In this document: in pieces, positions 54,565 to 62,809 of the stretch | Position numbering within the stretch: the first letter of the stretch is position 1 | How the letters are laid out: each line of letters opens with the position of its first letter | NCBI RefSeq assembly: GCF_011189575.1 | Contig: NZ_PUJW01000009.1 | Coordinates: 132,045-196,044, forward strand | Length of the DNA stretch: 64,000 nucleotides | Direction: 5' to 3' | From: Photorhabdus cinerea | Lineage (GTDB): Bacteria; Pseudomonadota; Gammaproteobacteria; Enterobacterales; Enterobacteriaceae | The notes under the pieces: generated by a model | Databases searched by the model: none | What the model was told of the DNA's origin: nothing | Seen by the model: the letters and a program-made list of their open reading frames with translations, nothing else | Made by a program: the position numbers and the translations under genes

Positions 54565-54600
54565 AAAGCAAAAACCAGCCCAAACAGAGGGCAGGTGGTT
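54565..54600 (-). terminator. Possible attenuating terminator between cpdB and the RNase gene
   Basis: On the minus strand AACCA-(CCT)-GCCC pairs with GGGC-TGGTT around a seven-base loop and is followed by TTTTGCTTTTTT. A three-base bulge weakens it. It may reduce read-through from cpdB into the RNase gene. Confidence 0.45.
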
Positions 54601-54607
54601 ATTAAAA

Positions 54608-56563
54608 TTATTTTTTTTCAGTTAGATCAATTTGATACACTGCAAAACCAACATCATCATTTTCCAGATATTTCACTGGGTATTGGGAAAACTCTTTGAT
54701 GAATTTCGCTGCTTTCTCTCCGGGAGATGTTTCGAAACGGATATCCAGTTTCTTGTCAGTTTTAATCGGCATAATGGACCAATTATTATCCACTTTGGTC
54801 TCTACTATCCCTTTTTCTTTAGACACTTTGACAATGTAAGAAGCCAGGATAGTGCGATTCTCATCTGGTGATGCAAATGCAATATTATTTTCACCTGTAC
54901 CAGCAAATTTACCGCCATATGCACGGTAATTATTGGTAGCAATCAGGAAATTAGCGTTAGGATCGATTGGTTTACCTTGATAAGTCACATCCTTGATACG
55001 GTTAGCCCCTTGATTGATGACCTGACAATCCACGTCATATTTAGCTGGCTGAGTTATGTCAATTTTATAATTCACACCACTAATCGTATCGAAGTTATAA
55101 GTACGGAAACCGCTCCAATTCAACAAATACTGGGGTTGAGTAGAATTTGGATCGATTTGGTTATACATGCCGGCAGAACATTCCAACCATTCAGTCACAT
55201 CTGCCCCGGTTGCCTTCACAACAGCCAATGTGTTTGGGTACAGATACAGATCCGCTGCGTTACGGAACGTCAGATCGCCTTTTTCAACTTCAACAAAGTC
55301 TGCTGGCGCATTCTTACGACCACCGACCTTGAATGGAGCCGCTGCGGCCAAAACAGGAATATCGGCTAAATCAGGATCACCCTGAATGAAACGCCGTGTG
55401 TAATCTGCCTGCGCATCATTCACGATCTGCACTGTTGGATCGCTTTGGATCAAAGCCAAATAGCTGTACATATTGGCAGAGGCTTTACCAATAAATTGGC
55501 CAACAAAATTCTGAGTTCCCCGATGGGCTTCATCGATAATTTTGACTAATTCACTATCGCGTTCAACCAATGCCTTTTTATTTATTTTGTCATAAATCGG
55601 ACGTGCTTCAGCTTTTGCTTCCGTCACCTTCCATGACCCGCCATCATTGTTGATAACCAGATCAACAACGCCCAAATGATCTCCCCACTGACCTGGCATA
55701 ACTGCCGGAATACCGTTAATTGTGCCGCTGGCAACATCAACGCCTTGAATACCCGCAAATTCCTTACTTGGAAACACACCATGCGCGTGACCAAACATAA
55801 TCGCATCAATGCCAGTGACTTCACTCAAGTAATAAACCGAGTTTTCAGCCATTGCTTTATATGGATCTTTGGAAAAACCAGAGTGAGGAATCGCGACAAT
55901 CAAATCTGCGCCCTCTTTTTTCATTTGAGGAACAAATTTTTTCGCGGTTTCAGTAATATCGTTAACCACGACTTTTCCGTCCAGATTGGCCTTATCCCAA
56001 ATAGAAATCTGTGGCGGTACAAAGCCGATATAACCGATCTTAATGGTGTGAGTTTTACCATCCCGATCTTTAACAGATGTATCAACGATAATATAAGGAG
56101 TGAAATAGTTCTTACCGGTTTTAGCATCCAAGATATTGGCATTGATATACGGGAATTTCGACCCAGCAATAACCTTCTTCAAATAATCTAAGCCAAAATT
56201 AAACTCATGGTTACCAAAGTTACCCACGGTATAACCCATCGTATTCATTAACTGATGCGCCGGATGAGATTCTCCTTTTTTAAGGCCCTTGGCTGCCATG
56301 TAATCCGCTAGTGGACTGCCTTGAATCAGGTCACCGTTATCGACCAGAATGGTGTTGGTGGCTTCTGCTTTGGCTGCTTTAATTAAGTTCGCTGTACGTA
56401 TCAAACCAAATTGTTCAGTGAGTTTATCTTTAAAGTAATCGAAATCAATCAAATTACTATGAACATCAGATGTTTCCATTACCCGCAAATCAACTGTTGC
56501 AGCATTGACATTGAATGCGACCAATAAGGCTAATGTTGAGACTTTCGACACATTCTTAACCAT
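54608..56563 (-). CDS. cpdB: 2',3'-cyclic-nucleotide 2'-phosphodiesterase/3'-nucleotidase
   Basis: Periplasmic bifunctional metallophosphatase that opens 2',3'-cyclic nucleotides to 3'-nucleotides and then releases nucleosides. The 651-residue precursor has a signal peptide (VSTLALLVAFNVNAATVDL), metallophosphatase motifs METSDVHSNLIDFDYF, LVDNGDLIQGSPLADY, GNFGNHEFNFGLDYL and MFGHAHGVFPS, and the nucleotidase C-domain with NYRAYGGKFAGTGEN. Length is close to E. coli CpdB (647). Starts the cpdB-RNase T2-5'-nucleotidase run. Confidence 0.97.
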   Translation of the reverse strand: MVKNVSKVSTLALLVAFNVNAATVDLRVMETSDVHSNLIDFDYFKDKLTEQFGLIRTANLIKAAKAEATNTILVDNGDLIQGSPLADYMAAKGLKKGESHPAHQLMNTMGYTVGNFGNHEFNFGLDYLKKVIAGSKFPYINANILDAKTGKNYFTPYIIVDTSVKDRDGKTHTIKIGYIGFVPPQISIWDKANLDGKVVVNDITETAKKFVPQMKKEGADLIVAIPHSGFSKDPYKAMAENSVYYLSEVTGIDAIMFGHAHGVFPSKEFAGIQGVDVASGTINGIPAVMPGQWGDHLGVVDLVINNDGGSWKVTEAKAEARPIYDKINKKALVERDSELVKIIDEAHRGTQNFVGQFIGKASANMYSYLALIQSDPTVQIVNDAQADYTRRFIQGDPDLADIPVLAAAAPFKVGGRKNAPADFVEVEKGDLTFRNAADLYLYPNTLAVVKATGADVTEWLECSAGMYNQIDPNSTQPQYLLNWSGFRTYNFDTISGVNYKIDITQPAKYDVDCQVINQGANRIKDVTYQGKPIDPNANFLIATNNYRAYGGKFAGTGENNIAFASPDENRTILASYIVKVSKEKGIVETKVDNNWSIMPIKTDKKLDIRFETSPGEKAAKFIKEFSQYPVKYLENDDVGFAVYQIDLTEKK

Positions 56564-56971
56564 TTCACACCTCTTTTTAGATTAATGCAGGAAAGCCTTG
56601 ATGACTTTCCTTACAACTTTCAACTTAGAAGTACAGACACGCTTCTGTTGCCAAAATAGTCCGTTTTTACCTTATAAGCTGGATTGTCACTGCGCGCATC
56701 ATCATATTCCGTTACAACGAACAAACGCAGGCTATTGTACTGAGAAACTGAAAAACGTTTATCTAAACCAACAAGGTAAGCTTGTTTTTTATAATTAAAG
56801 GTATTCGCATTTTCATCACACAGAGAGTCACCCGTATACCCAAACCAAAGCAGACTTTCATTCAGGATAAATTGACACAAGATACTAGGGCTTAACTCTG
56901 CGATTCGCTATCATGCTGCCTTATGTTTGAGATGCTCACCGATTAAATGAGCAAAAATATGGGGTAACTTC
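56564..56971. other. Region between cpdB and rdgC
   Basis: Contains the divergent upstream regions of cpdB and rdgC, the doubtful coding fragment described separately, and a 7-bp palindrome (AGGAAAG / CTTTCCT at 56589-56611) just upstream of cpdB. mak and araJ, which separate sbcC from rdgC in E. coli, are missing. Confidence 0.5.
56620..56880 (-). pseudogene. Unrecognised fragment, possibly the end of an outer-membrane protein
   Basis: A short minus-strand frame whose last 50 residues alternate polar and hydrophobic positions (AYLVGLDKRFSVSQYNSLRL, then VTEYDDARSDNPAYKV), like strands of a beta-barrel. No ATG, signal peptide or ribosome-binding site is visible and a stop lies shortly upstream. 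I do not recognise the family. It may be a gene remnant or a chance frame. Confidence 0.25.
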
Positions 56972-57883
56972 ATGTTGTGGTTCAAAAATTTAATGATTTA
57001 CCGTTTAAACCGGGAAATTTCACTTTCTGCGGATGAGCTGGAAAAACAATTGAGTCCGTTAGCATTCACCCCATGCGGTAGTCAGGATATGGCGAAAACA
57101 GGCTGGGTGCCGCCAATGGGGTCGAACAGTGACGCTTTCACTCATGTTGCGAATAATCAAATCCTGATTTGTGCCCGCAAAGAAGAAAAGATGCTGCCTT
57201 CACCGGTTATCAAACAGGCACTACAGGCAAAAATTGAAAAACTGGAAGGAGAGCAACATCGCAAGCTTAAAAAAACAGAGAAAGATTCTCTGAAAGATGA
57301 AATATTGCATACTCTGTTACCACGAGCATTTAGCCGATTCAGTCAAACTTATATTTGGATCGATATCGCCAATAATCTGATTATTATTGATGCTGCTAGT
57401 GCCAAACGGGCTGAAGATAATCTGGCATTACTGAGAAAAAGTATTGGTTCTTTACCAGTCGTTCCCCTGACATTTAAAGACCCGATAGAATTAACACTGA
57501 CAGAATGGGTACGTTCCGGAGATTTACCTACGGGCTTTGCTTTAATGGACGAAGCCGAATTAAAAACCATTCTGGAAGAAGGTGGCGTAATCCGCTGTAA
57601 AAAACAGGATTTGGTTTCCGACGAAATCGCCACGCACATAGAAGCCGGTAAATGTGTCACTAAATTGGCTCTTGATTGGGAAGAACGTATTCAGTTTATG
57701 TTGTCAGATGATGGTGCTTTTAAACGCATAAAATTCAGTGATACGTTGAGAGAACAAAATGATGATATTGACCGAGAAGATTTTGCCCAACGATTTGATG
57801 CTGATTTTATTTTAATGACCGGTGAATTAAGTGCACTGATTAAAAGTACCATTGAAGCATTAGGTGGCGAAGCAGAAAAATAA
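56972..57883 (+). CDS. rdgC: Recombination-associated protein RdgC
   Basis: Ring-forming DNA-binding protein that restrains RecA and affects recombination and replication restart. The 303 residues equal the E. coli length. Begins MLWFKNLMIYRLNREISLSA and contains LAFTPCGSQDMAKTGWVPPM, both typical. GGGGTAACTTC precedes the ATG. The last backbone gene shared with E. coli order; accessory DNA follows. Confidence 0.98.
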   Translation: MLWFKNLMIYRLNREISLSADELEKQLSPLAFTPCGSQDMAKTGWVPPMGSNSDAFTHVANNQILICARKEEKMLPSPVIKQALQAKIEKLEGEQHRKLKKTEKDSLKDEILHTLLPRAFSRFSQTYIWIDIANNLIIIDAASAKRAEDNLALLRKSIGSLPVVPLTFKDPIELTLTEWVRSGDLPTGFALMDEAELKTILEEGGVIRCKKQDLVSDEIATHIEAGKCVTKLALDWEERIQFMLSDDGAFKRIKFSDTLREQNDDIDREDFAQRFDADFILMTGELSALIKSTIEALGGEAEK

Positions 57884-58016
57884 CCAGACAACTCACACAA
57901 TAATCGCCAGTCTATTGCTCGTTCTCCCTTACTGGCGATAATATCTGTCTGTTTAAGAACCAATAATAACGTTAAAACTATTTACGGTAACCCGCTCAAT
58001 CCAATCAAGGTATTCA

Positions 58017-59039
58017 ATGAATTCAGCTAGAAAAGGCTATCAACCTCCTTTCTCAATTACAGCTAAAATGATCCAATTAGTTGCTGAAATCAGTGAGAAT
58101 ATCGGGCGGTTAAGTACAGAACAGGAACAAATAAAAGCCTTGCGATTGAGACGTATCAATCGGATACGAACTATTCACGGTTCACTGGCAATTGAAGGTA
58201 ACTTACTTGATGAAACCCAAATCACAGCCATCATTGAAGGAAAACGAGTCATTGCCCCCATCAGTGAAATACAAGAAGCACGAAATGCTATCTTAGTTTA
58301 TGAAAAGCTCAATCATTGGCATTTCACATCAGAGCAAAACTTACTGGAAGCCCACTATATTCTGATGAAGGGATTACTAGATAATGCTGGCAATTACCGA
58401 CACAGTGGCGTTGGTGTTATGGTTGACGAAAAAGTCATTCATATGGCTCCACAGGCAAACCGGGTTCCAAAACTTATGGGCGACCTTTTTCACTGGTTAG
58501 ACTCTACTGATATTCATCCACTTATTACCAGTTGTATTTTCCATTATGAATTTGAATTCATTCACCCGTTTGCGGATGGAAATGGCAGAATGGGCAGATT
58601 ATGGCAGACATTAATTTTAAACCACTGGAACCCATTGTTTGAATTTATTCCCGTTGAAAGCCTGGTTTATGAACATCAAACTCATTACTATCAGGCAATT
58701 AATCTCAGTAGCCAACTTGTTGATTGTGCGCCATTCATTGAGTTTATGCTGCACATGATCCGTGATGCAATTCTGACATCTACCCATCAAGCTACCCATC
58801 AAGCTACCCATCAAGCTACCCATCAAGTTAAACAATTAATCATGGTATTGAAAGGAGAAATGCACCGTGAACAACTTCAATTAGCACTTGGATTAAAAGA
58901 CCGTAGCTCATTCCGTCAACGCTATTTACAACCCGCACTAAAAGCCGGATTAATTGAAATGAGCCATCCAGAAAAACCTAGCAGTCCATTGCAGCGCTAC
59001 CGTCTGACAGAAAAAGGATTAAATTTGAAACAACAATAA
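58017..59039 (+). CDS. Fic family AMP-transferase, class II, with tandem repeats
   Basis: Predicted Fic enzyme that transfers AMP (or a related group) from a nucleotide to a protein hydroxyl; target unknown. The 340 residues contain the complete active-site motif HPFADGNGRMGR (His183 to Arg194) and an N-terminal auto-inhibitory helix matching (S/T)xxxE(G/N) at Ser56-Gly61 (SLAIEG), which makes it class II. After the Fic core, residues about 256-270 form a THQA repeat, followed by a winged-helix-like C-terminal domain (KDRSSFRQRYLQPALKAGLI). No signal peptide. Monocistronic between rdgC and a convergent glycosidase gene. Self-regulated cytoplasmic role is more likely than secretion, but this is inference. 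Confidence 0.9.
   Translation: MNSARKGYQPPFSITAKMIQLVAEISENIGRLSTEQEQIKALRLRRINRIRTIHGSLAIEGNLLDETQITAIIEGKRVIAPISEIQEARNAILVYEKLNHWHFTSEQNLLEAHYILMKGLLDNAGNYRHSGVGVMVDEKVIHMAPQANRVPKLMGDLFHWLDSTDIHPLITSCIFHYEFEFIHPFADGNGRMGRLWQTLILNHWNPLFEFIPVESLVYEHQTHYYQAINLSSQLVDCAPFIEFMLHMIRDAILTSTHQATHQATHQATHQVKQLIMVLKGEMHREQLQLALGLKDRSSFRQRYLQPALKAGLIEMSHPEKPSSPLQRYRLTEKGLNLKQQ
58781..58828 (+). repeat. Four tandem 12-bp repeats inside the Fic gene
   Basis: TACCCATCAAGC occurs four times in a row, the last with a single change. Each unit encodes four residues (THQA), so gain or loss of units keeps the frame and changes only the length of the linker between the Fic core and the C-terminal domain. Confidence 0.95.
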
Positions 59040-59073
59040 ATTAACTCACCATGAATTTTCATCTCATATAAAA

Positions 59074-60819
59074 TTAATTATTACTTAGCTCTAATGAATA
59101 CAATGTTACCGTTGAAGGACTTGCTCCTTTATCTACTAATATTAATTTATTATCAGCGATAGACACATCAATTTGGCTAGTGACTTCTGGTGGTGTCATT
59201 TGTTCCAGCGATCCACCTTCTTGAATACGATAGGCTTTAACGTTAAACTTTCTATAATTAATATGGTTAATGACTACGGTAACTCCGTGGTCGCTATCAG
59301 TATAATCACGACTTTTAACTTTCAACAGATTACTCGGAAATGGCTTAACAGGCTCATGTTGCACGACCGCATTATCAACATGGATTGTTGTCGGATCAAT
59401 ACCACCAAACCATTTATCCTTACTCCAATTATCCGTTAATTGATCCAATAATCTGCCAGTATCCAGATAGTATTGTTGATATAAATAATCAGGAACGACA
59501 TTACCATCAGCAAAACCCTTATCAACTTTATAATTTGCGGCCAGGATATTAATCTTATTGCCTTCAGTATTCTCAGTTGCCAAAACCGTTAATCCTGTTG
59601 AGAAATCCCTATTACCACTTAAAATATAAGGTGTTTCGAACATTCTAGCAAACAGGTAAAAGGATTGAGCCGAATAGGTACAAAAATTTTTAACACTTGG
59701 TTTTTTAGGATTAGGCTGATTATTAAACAAACCAAAAGAGGAGCCATCTCCCCGATAATAATAAGCTCTGTCGGCTTTTATATATTGCATATAAATAAAT
59801 GTGGAAGCAATATATGCCGCATTTTTAATGCTCTGTATTTTTGTATATGTATTTTTTGTCGCAATTGGGCAGGAATTCCATTCAGTACAAAAACTCTCTG
59901 CATCGGTAAAACCATAAGTATTCAGCCCCTTTTGGACTGCATTCCCCACATCAATAATGTTTTGTGGATCTCCAGTTTCAACATATCCATGCCAGGCAAA
60001 GAAATCTAACGGTACATGATTATCTCTACAATATCGTAAAAACCCTTCAAAATAATCTTCTTTTGATTTATAAACAAATGCAATACCGGCGCCACCTACT
60101 TTAACCGAAGGATCAACAGCTTTAATTATTCTTGCAATTTTTGCATATAATTCATAATACTTTTTAGGATCATCATTATTCCAGAAAAAATTTAAATCAG
60201 GCTCATTCCAAATCTGCCAGTAGGTTATTTTTCTTGGCAAACCGATTCTGGCATAATTTAAAGCATAGCGATTTACCAACGTGCTAACTAATATTGCATA
60301 AATATCAAAATCCTCTGGTATTTCATATCCACCATCAACGGAACGCCCAATACGAAACATTATCTGTCGCTGAATATTATCTGGGTTCAGTTCAGCCTTA
60401 TTATTCATAATGTCACGCAGATAAGCATCAGTCATTTTATAATTAGCCTCTTTTAATGCAAGACTAATATCATTGTTACGCATACCGACAGCAGCATAGG
60501 GAAATATGGTTCTGATATTTGAAATATCAGCGAACAGTTTTTTAGCCGCAGGTTTATTTTCTTCTGGAACATTAACCATAATTTGATTGTTATCATTGAC
60601 TCGATCCGCATGGACATAATTATCCATATCGCCAATACCAAAACCATCATGAAGCCGGATATGTGTAATTCCCATCTGATTAAATTGATCATCTAAATCA
60701 GGGAAACCCGGCATTAAAGATTTAGGAACACCATTCAAACCATTAACCTCTTTAAGCAATGATTGATGCCCTGCTGATAAATCTCGGTGATTTTTATTAA
60801 ATGAAAAAACTTTAGTCAT
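59074..60819 (-). CDS. GH39-like glycoside hydrolase
   Basis: Predicted retaining glycosidase of clan A, closest in pattern to family 39 (beta-xylosidase/alpha-L-iduronidase). The 581 residues form a TIM-barrel with the acid/base Glu206 in WQIWNEPDLNFFW and a candidate nucleophile Glu313 in SFCTEWNS; FFAWHGY lies between. A beta-rich C-terminal domain follows (about 430-581). No signal peptide is seen at MTKVFSFNKNHRDLSAG, unusual for a polysaccharide-degrading enzyme. Flanked by AT-rich DNA and convergent with the Fic gene, so probably acquired. Substrate unknown. Confidence 0.75.
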   Translation of the reverse strand: MTKVFSFNKNHRDLSAGHQSLLKEVNGLNGVPKSLMPGFPDLDDQFNQMGITHIRLHDGFGIGDMDNYVHADRVNDNNQIMVNVPEENKPAAKKLFADISNIRTIFPYAAVGMRNNDISLALKEANYKMTDAYLRDIMNNKAELNPDNIQRQIMFRIGRSVDGGYEIPEDFDIYAILVSTLVNRYALNYARIGLPRKITYWQIWNEPDLNFFWNNDDPKKYYELYAKIARIIKAVDPSVKVGGAGIAFVYKSKEDYFEGFLRYCRDNHVPLDFFAWHGYVETGDPQNIIDVGNAVQKGLNTYGFTDAESFCTEWNSCPIATKNTYTKIQSIKNAAYIASTFIYMQYIKADRAYYYRGDGSSFGLFNNQPNPKKPSVKNFCTYSAQSFYLFARMFETPYILSGNRDFSTGLTVLATENTEGNKINILAANYKVDKGFADGNVVPDYLYQQYYLDTGRLLDQLTDNWSKDKWFGGIDPTTIHVDNAVVQHEPVKPFPSNLLKVKSRDYTDSDHGVTVVINHINYRKFNVKAYRIQEGGSLEQMTPPEVTSQIDVSIADNKLILVDKGASPSTVTLYSLELSNN

Positions 60820-61146
60820 AATAAACCTCTATATTTATTAAGAATTATATTTATATAAATCAAAAACAATACAGGAGAATAAATATATTTCCCTGACAAC
60901 TCAATAATAATAAATGAATCGAATACATAGAGAATAGTTAAATATAAACTTTAACTACATCTTATAACTCTCAATTATTACTTTTTAATTTGTTGAATTA
61001 ACCACAAAATTACATAGATATGATTATTTCAACAAATAAAATCGACACTATAATTTATATGAAAACAAATATTAAAATATCGCAAATGTATATAATCCAA
61101 CAAAAATCAACATTAGCAAAAAGCAGAAAAAAACACCCAATAAGAC
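60820..61146. other. AT-rich gene-free region
   Basis: Upstream region of the GH39-like gene. Very AT-rich, with no supported coding frame; a short open frame from 61020 runs into the ERIC element and ends there, so it is not counted as a gene. Confidence 0.55.
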
Positions 61147-61273
61147 TATACCCTATGGATTTCAAGATGCATCGCGGCGGCAAGGGAGCGAATCCCCGGG
61201 AGCATAGATAACTATGTAACCGGGGTGAGTGAGTGCAGCCAACAAAGAAGCAACTTGAAAGATGACGGGTATA
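61147..61273. repeat. Complete 127-bp ERIC element
   Basis: Starts TATACCCTATGGATTTCAAG and ends CTTGAAAGATGACGGGTATA, imperfect terminal inverted repeats. The centre carries the ERIC core (GCGAATCCCCGGGAGC, then TGTAACCGGGGTGAGTGAG and GCAGCCAAC). Length equals the canonical 127 bp. Non-coding, able to fold into a long hairpin. Confidence 0.93.
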
Positions 61274-61349
61274 TATGGTGAGTAAATTAGATTAATGGAC
61301 ATTACACAAACTCATTAATACATATCGTAGATATATTTAAAAATAATAA

Positions 61350-61489
61350 CTAAACAACCTTAGCAAGCCACTCCTGCAATAACGATATAAATACTATTAA
61401 TTTTACTGGCGGGTAAGCAAGTGCCCGCAGTAAATAAATATCTTCTTTGCGTCCATCTGGATCATTGAATAAAGGCATAAGTTTTCCAG
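61350..61489. repeat. Left copy of a 140-bp direct repeat (LysR 3' end)
   Basis: Pairs with 63861-64000 in the same orientation, roughly nine of ten bases the same over the visible length. The two copies bracket the candidate effector, immunity and hcp genes. The repeat may continue past the window edge. Confidence 0.85.
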
Positions 61490-61765
61490 AATGAATATCT
61501 GTCGATACCACCCAATTAGGCAAAAGCCCTACCCCAAATCCATTAACCGCGGCCATTCTCAATGTTTCAAAGTCATCACTGCGAAAAATCCTGCTATCAT
61601 TATTGAAGTTAAACGATCCCTAACGGGATCAGTCAAATATTCTGTTTGATCAAGTTCAACCTGAATTTTAGAATATCGCGTAAATAGTTCTGCCAGCATC
61701 ATCAATCAGTGATAAACCACGGGTAGAGCGAAAGAATAGTTTTGTCTCTAGCATCGGCTCAAGGT
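61350..61765 (-). pseudogene. LysR-type regulator, decayed
   Basis: Pieces of one LysR protein lie in different minus-strand frames: the end of the HTH domain (LETKLFFRSTRGLSLIDDAG), then KIQVELDQTEYLTDPVRDRL, then the end of the effector domain (AVNGFGVGLLPNWVVSTDIH through LLQEWLAKVV). Most of the middle is deleted and at least two frameshifts are present. Its last 140 bases are nearly the same as those at 63861-64000. Confidence 0.8.
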
Positions 61766-61936
61766 TGTCTAATTGCAGCCATTTATCATCTTATCGAACA
61801 GATTAAAACAGAGTGTCAGTCCTCAACAGGGAAATTTGAGCCAGTTCACAAAAGTTCAGAAAAACTAAAGAAAAAATAGTCAAGTCCGATAAGATATGAA
61901 ATATCAATTAACTATAAATATATGTGGAGTTACAAG

Positions 61937-62809
61937 ATGAAATATGATCCACGGTTAAAAACATTTGTTGAAGATGATTACAGATATGAGGACCATCTTA
62001 ACTTTAAGAAACAAATAGAAGATCAAAAATATAACCGTATGCTATTGGAATTGGAAAATAAATTTAAACTAAATCAGGAAGTTATCGCTTTATTGACAGA
62101 AGATGAAGCTATAGAATATATGAAAACACTAGATCATAATTTCTATAACTCATGGAAGAATAATGTTAAAACTATCTATTCATATACTGATCCAGTTTCA
62201 TCTTTTGCTGGTAATATCTATGATTCTTTTGGGGTGGCAAGAATAGTAAATGATTTAAGAAGTTTTGGTGTGGAAGCAACAGAGTATTTTGGTAAGGATG
62301 GAAGAAGATATATAAAGTTGTCAGGTTACCCTGGTGTAAGAAACTATTTAAACGCCACAAGATATCTTGCTAATAATCCCCGTATCGTGTCTTTTGGGGT
62401 AGGTACACTAGGTATTGAAACTGGAATTGCCCAAGGTGCTAGATTCGGTATAGTATTCTCAGCCGCATATAGACTGGTTGAGTTAATATTTAAAGATGAA
62501 TATGGATTGGTTGATTTGTTTGTTAACTTAACAATGGATGCCGCAAAATTAGCTATCTCAATAGGTATTGCTACGGCGGCTAATACTCTACTGGTTTCTC
62601 CACTCTTAGCTATAGGGGGGAGTCTTATGCTTGTAACTCTTGGCATTTTTACTATTGGTTTTTTAACTTCTCTTGCTTTATATTGGTTAGATGATCACTT
62701 TAAAATCAGTGAAACTATAATTAAAAACATAAAGAATAGAAAGGTAAACCCGACACCATACCATCCGGATCAACTTTTTAATATGTGGGGTAGATTAAGT
62801 CGTGGATAA
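61937..62809 (+). CDS. Candidate membrane-acting toxin/effector (unrecognised family)
   Basis: Function unknown; I infer a pore-forming or membrane-disrupting antibacterial effector. From ATG 61937 the product is 290 residues. Residues 1-90 are charged and helical; 100-145 include DLRSFGVEATEYFGKDGRRY; 148-185 are glycine-rich and amphipathic; 203-250 form a two-segment hydrophobic hairpin (AAKLAISIGIATAANTLLV and LAIGGSLMLVTLGIFTIGFL), the layout of colicin-type pore domains. No signal peptide. GGAGTTACAAG gives ideal spacing to 61937; an ATG at 61922 lacks a site. It overlaps a small membrane protein gene by eight bases and faces an hcp gene, the arrangement of effector-immunity pairs. A plain membrane protein is the alternative. 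Confidence 0.6.
   Translation: MKYDPRLKTFVEDDYRYEDHLNFKKQIEDQKYNRMLLELENKFKLNQEVIALLTEDEAIEYMKTLDHNFYNSWKNNVKTIYSYTDPVSSFAGNIYDSFGVARIVNDLRSFGVEATEYFGKDGRRYIKLSGYPGVRNYLNATRYLANNPRIVSFGVGTLGIETGIAQGARFGIVFSAAYRLVELIFKDEYGLVDLFVNLTMDAAKLAISIGIATAANTLLVSPLLAIGGSLMLVTLGIFTIGFLTSLALYWLDDHFKISETIIKNIKNRKVNPTPYHPDQLFNMWGRLSRG

Noticed and set aside
55676..56191. A 171-codon plus-strand frame
   Set aside because: Antisense to cpdB over its conserved metallophosphatase region; no independent evidence of coding.
58781..58828. Short tandem repeat considered as a CRISPR remnant
   Set aside because: Units are contiguous with no spacers, and they lie inside an intact coding frame.
61020..61211. A 63-codon plus-strand frame ending MHRGGKGANPREHR
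   Set aside because: Its second half is the ERIC element read in frame. The same tail ends SbcD for the same reason. The first half is low-complexity AT-rich sequence.
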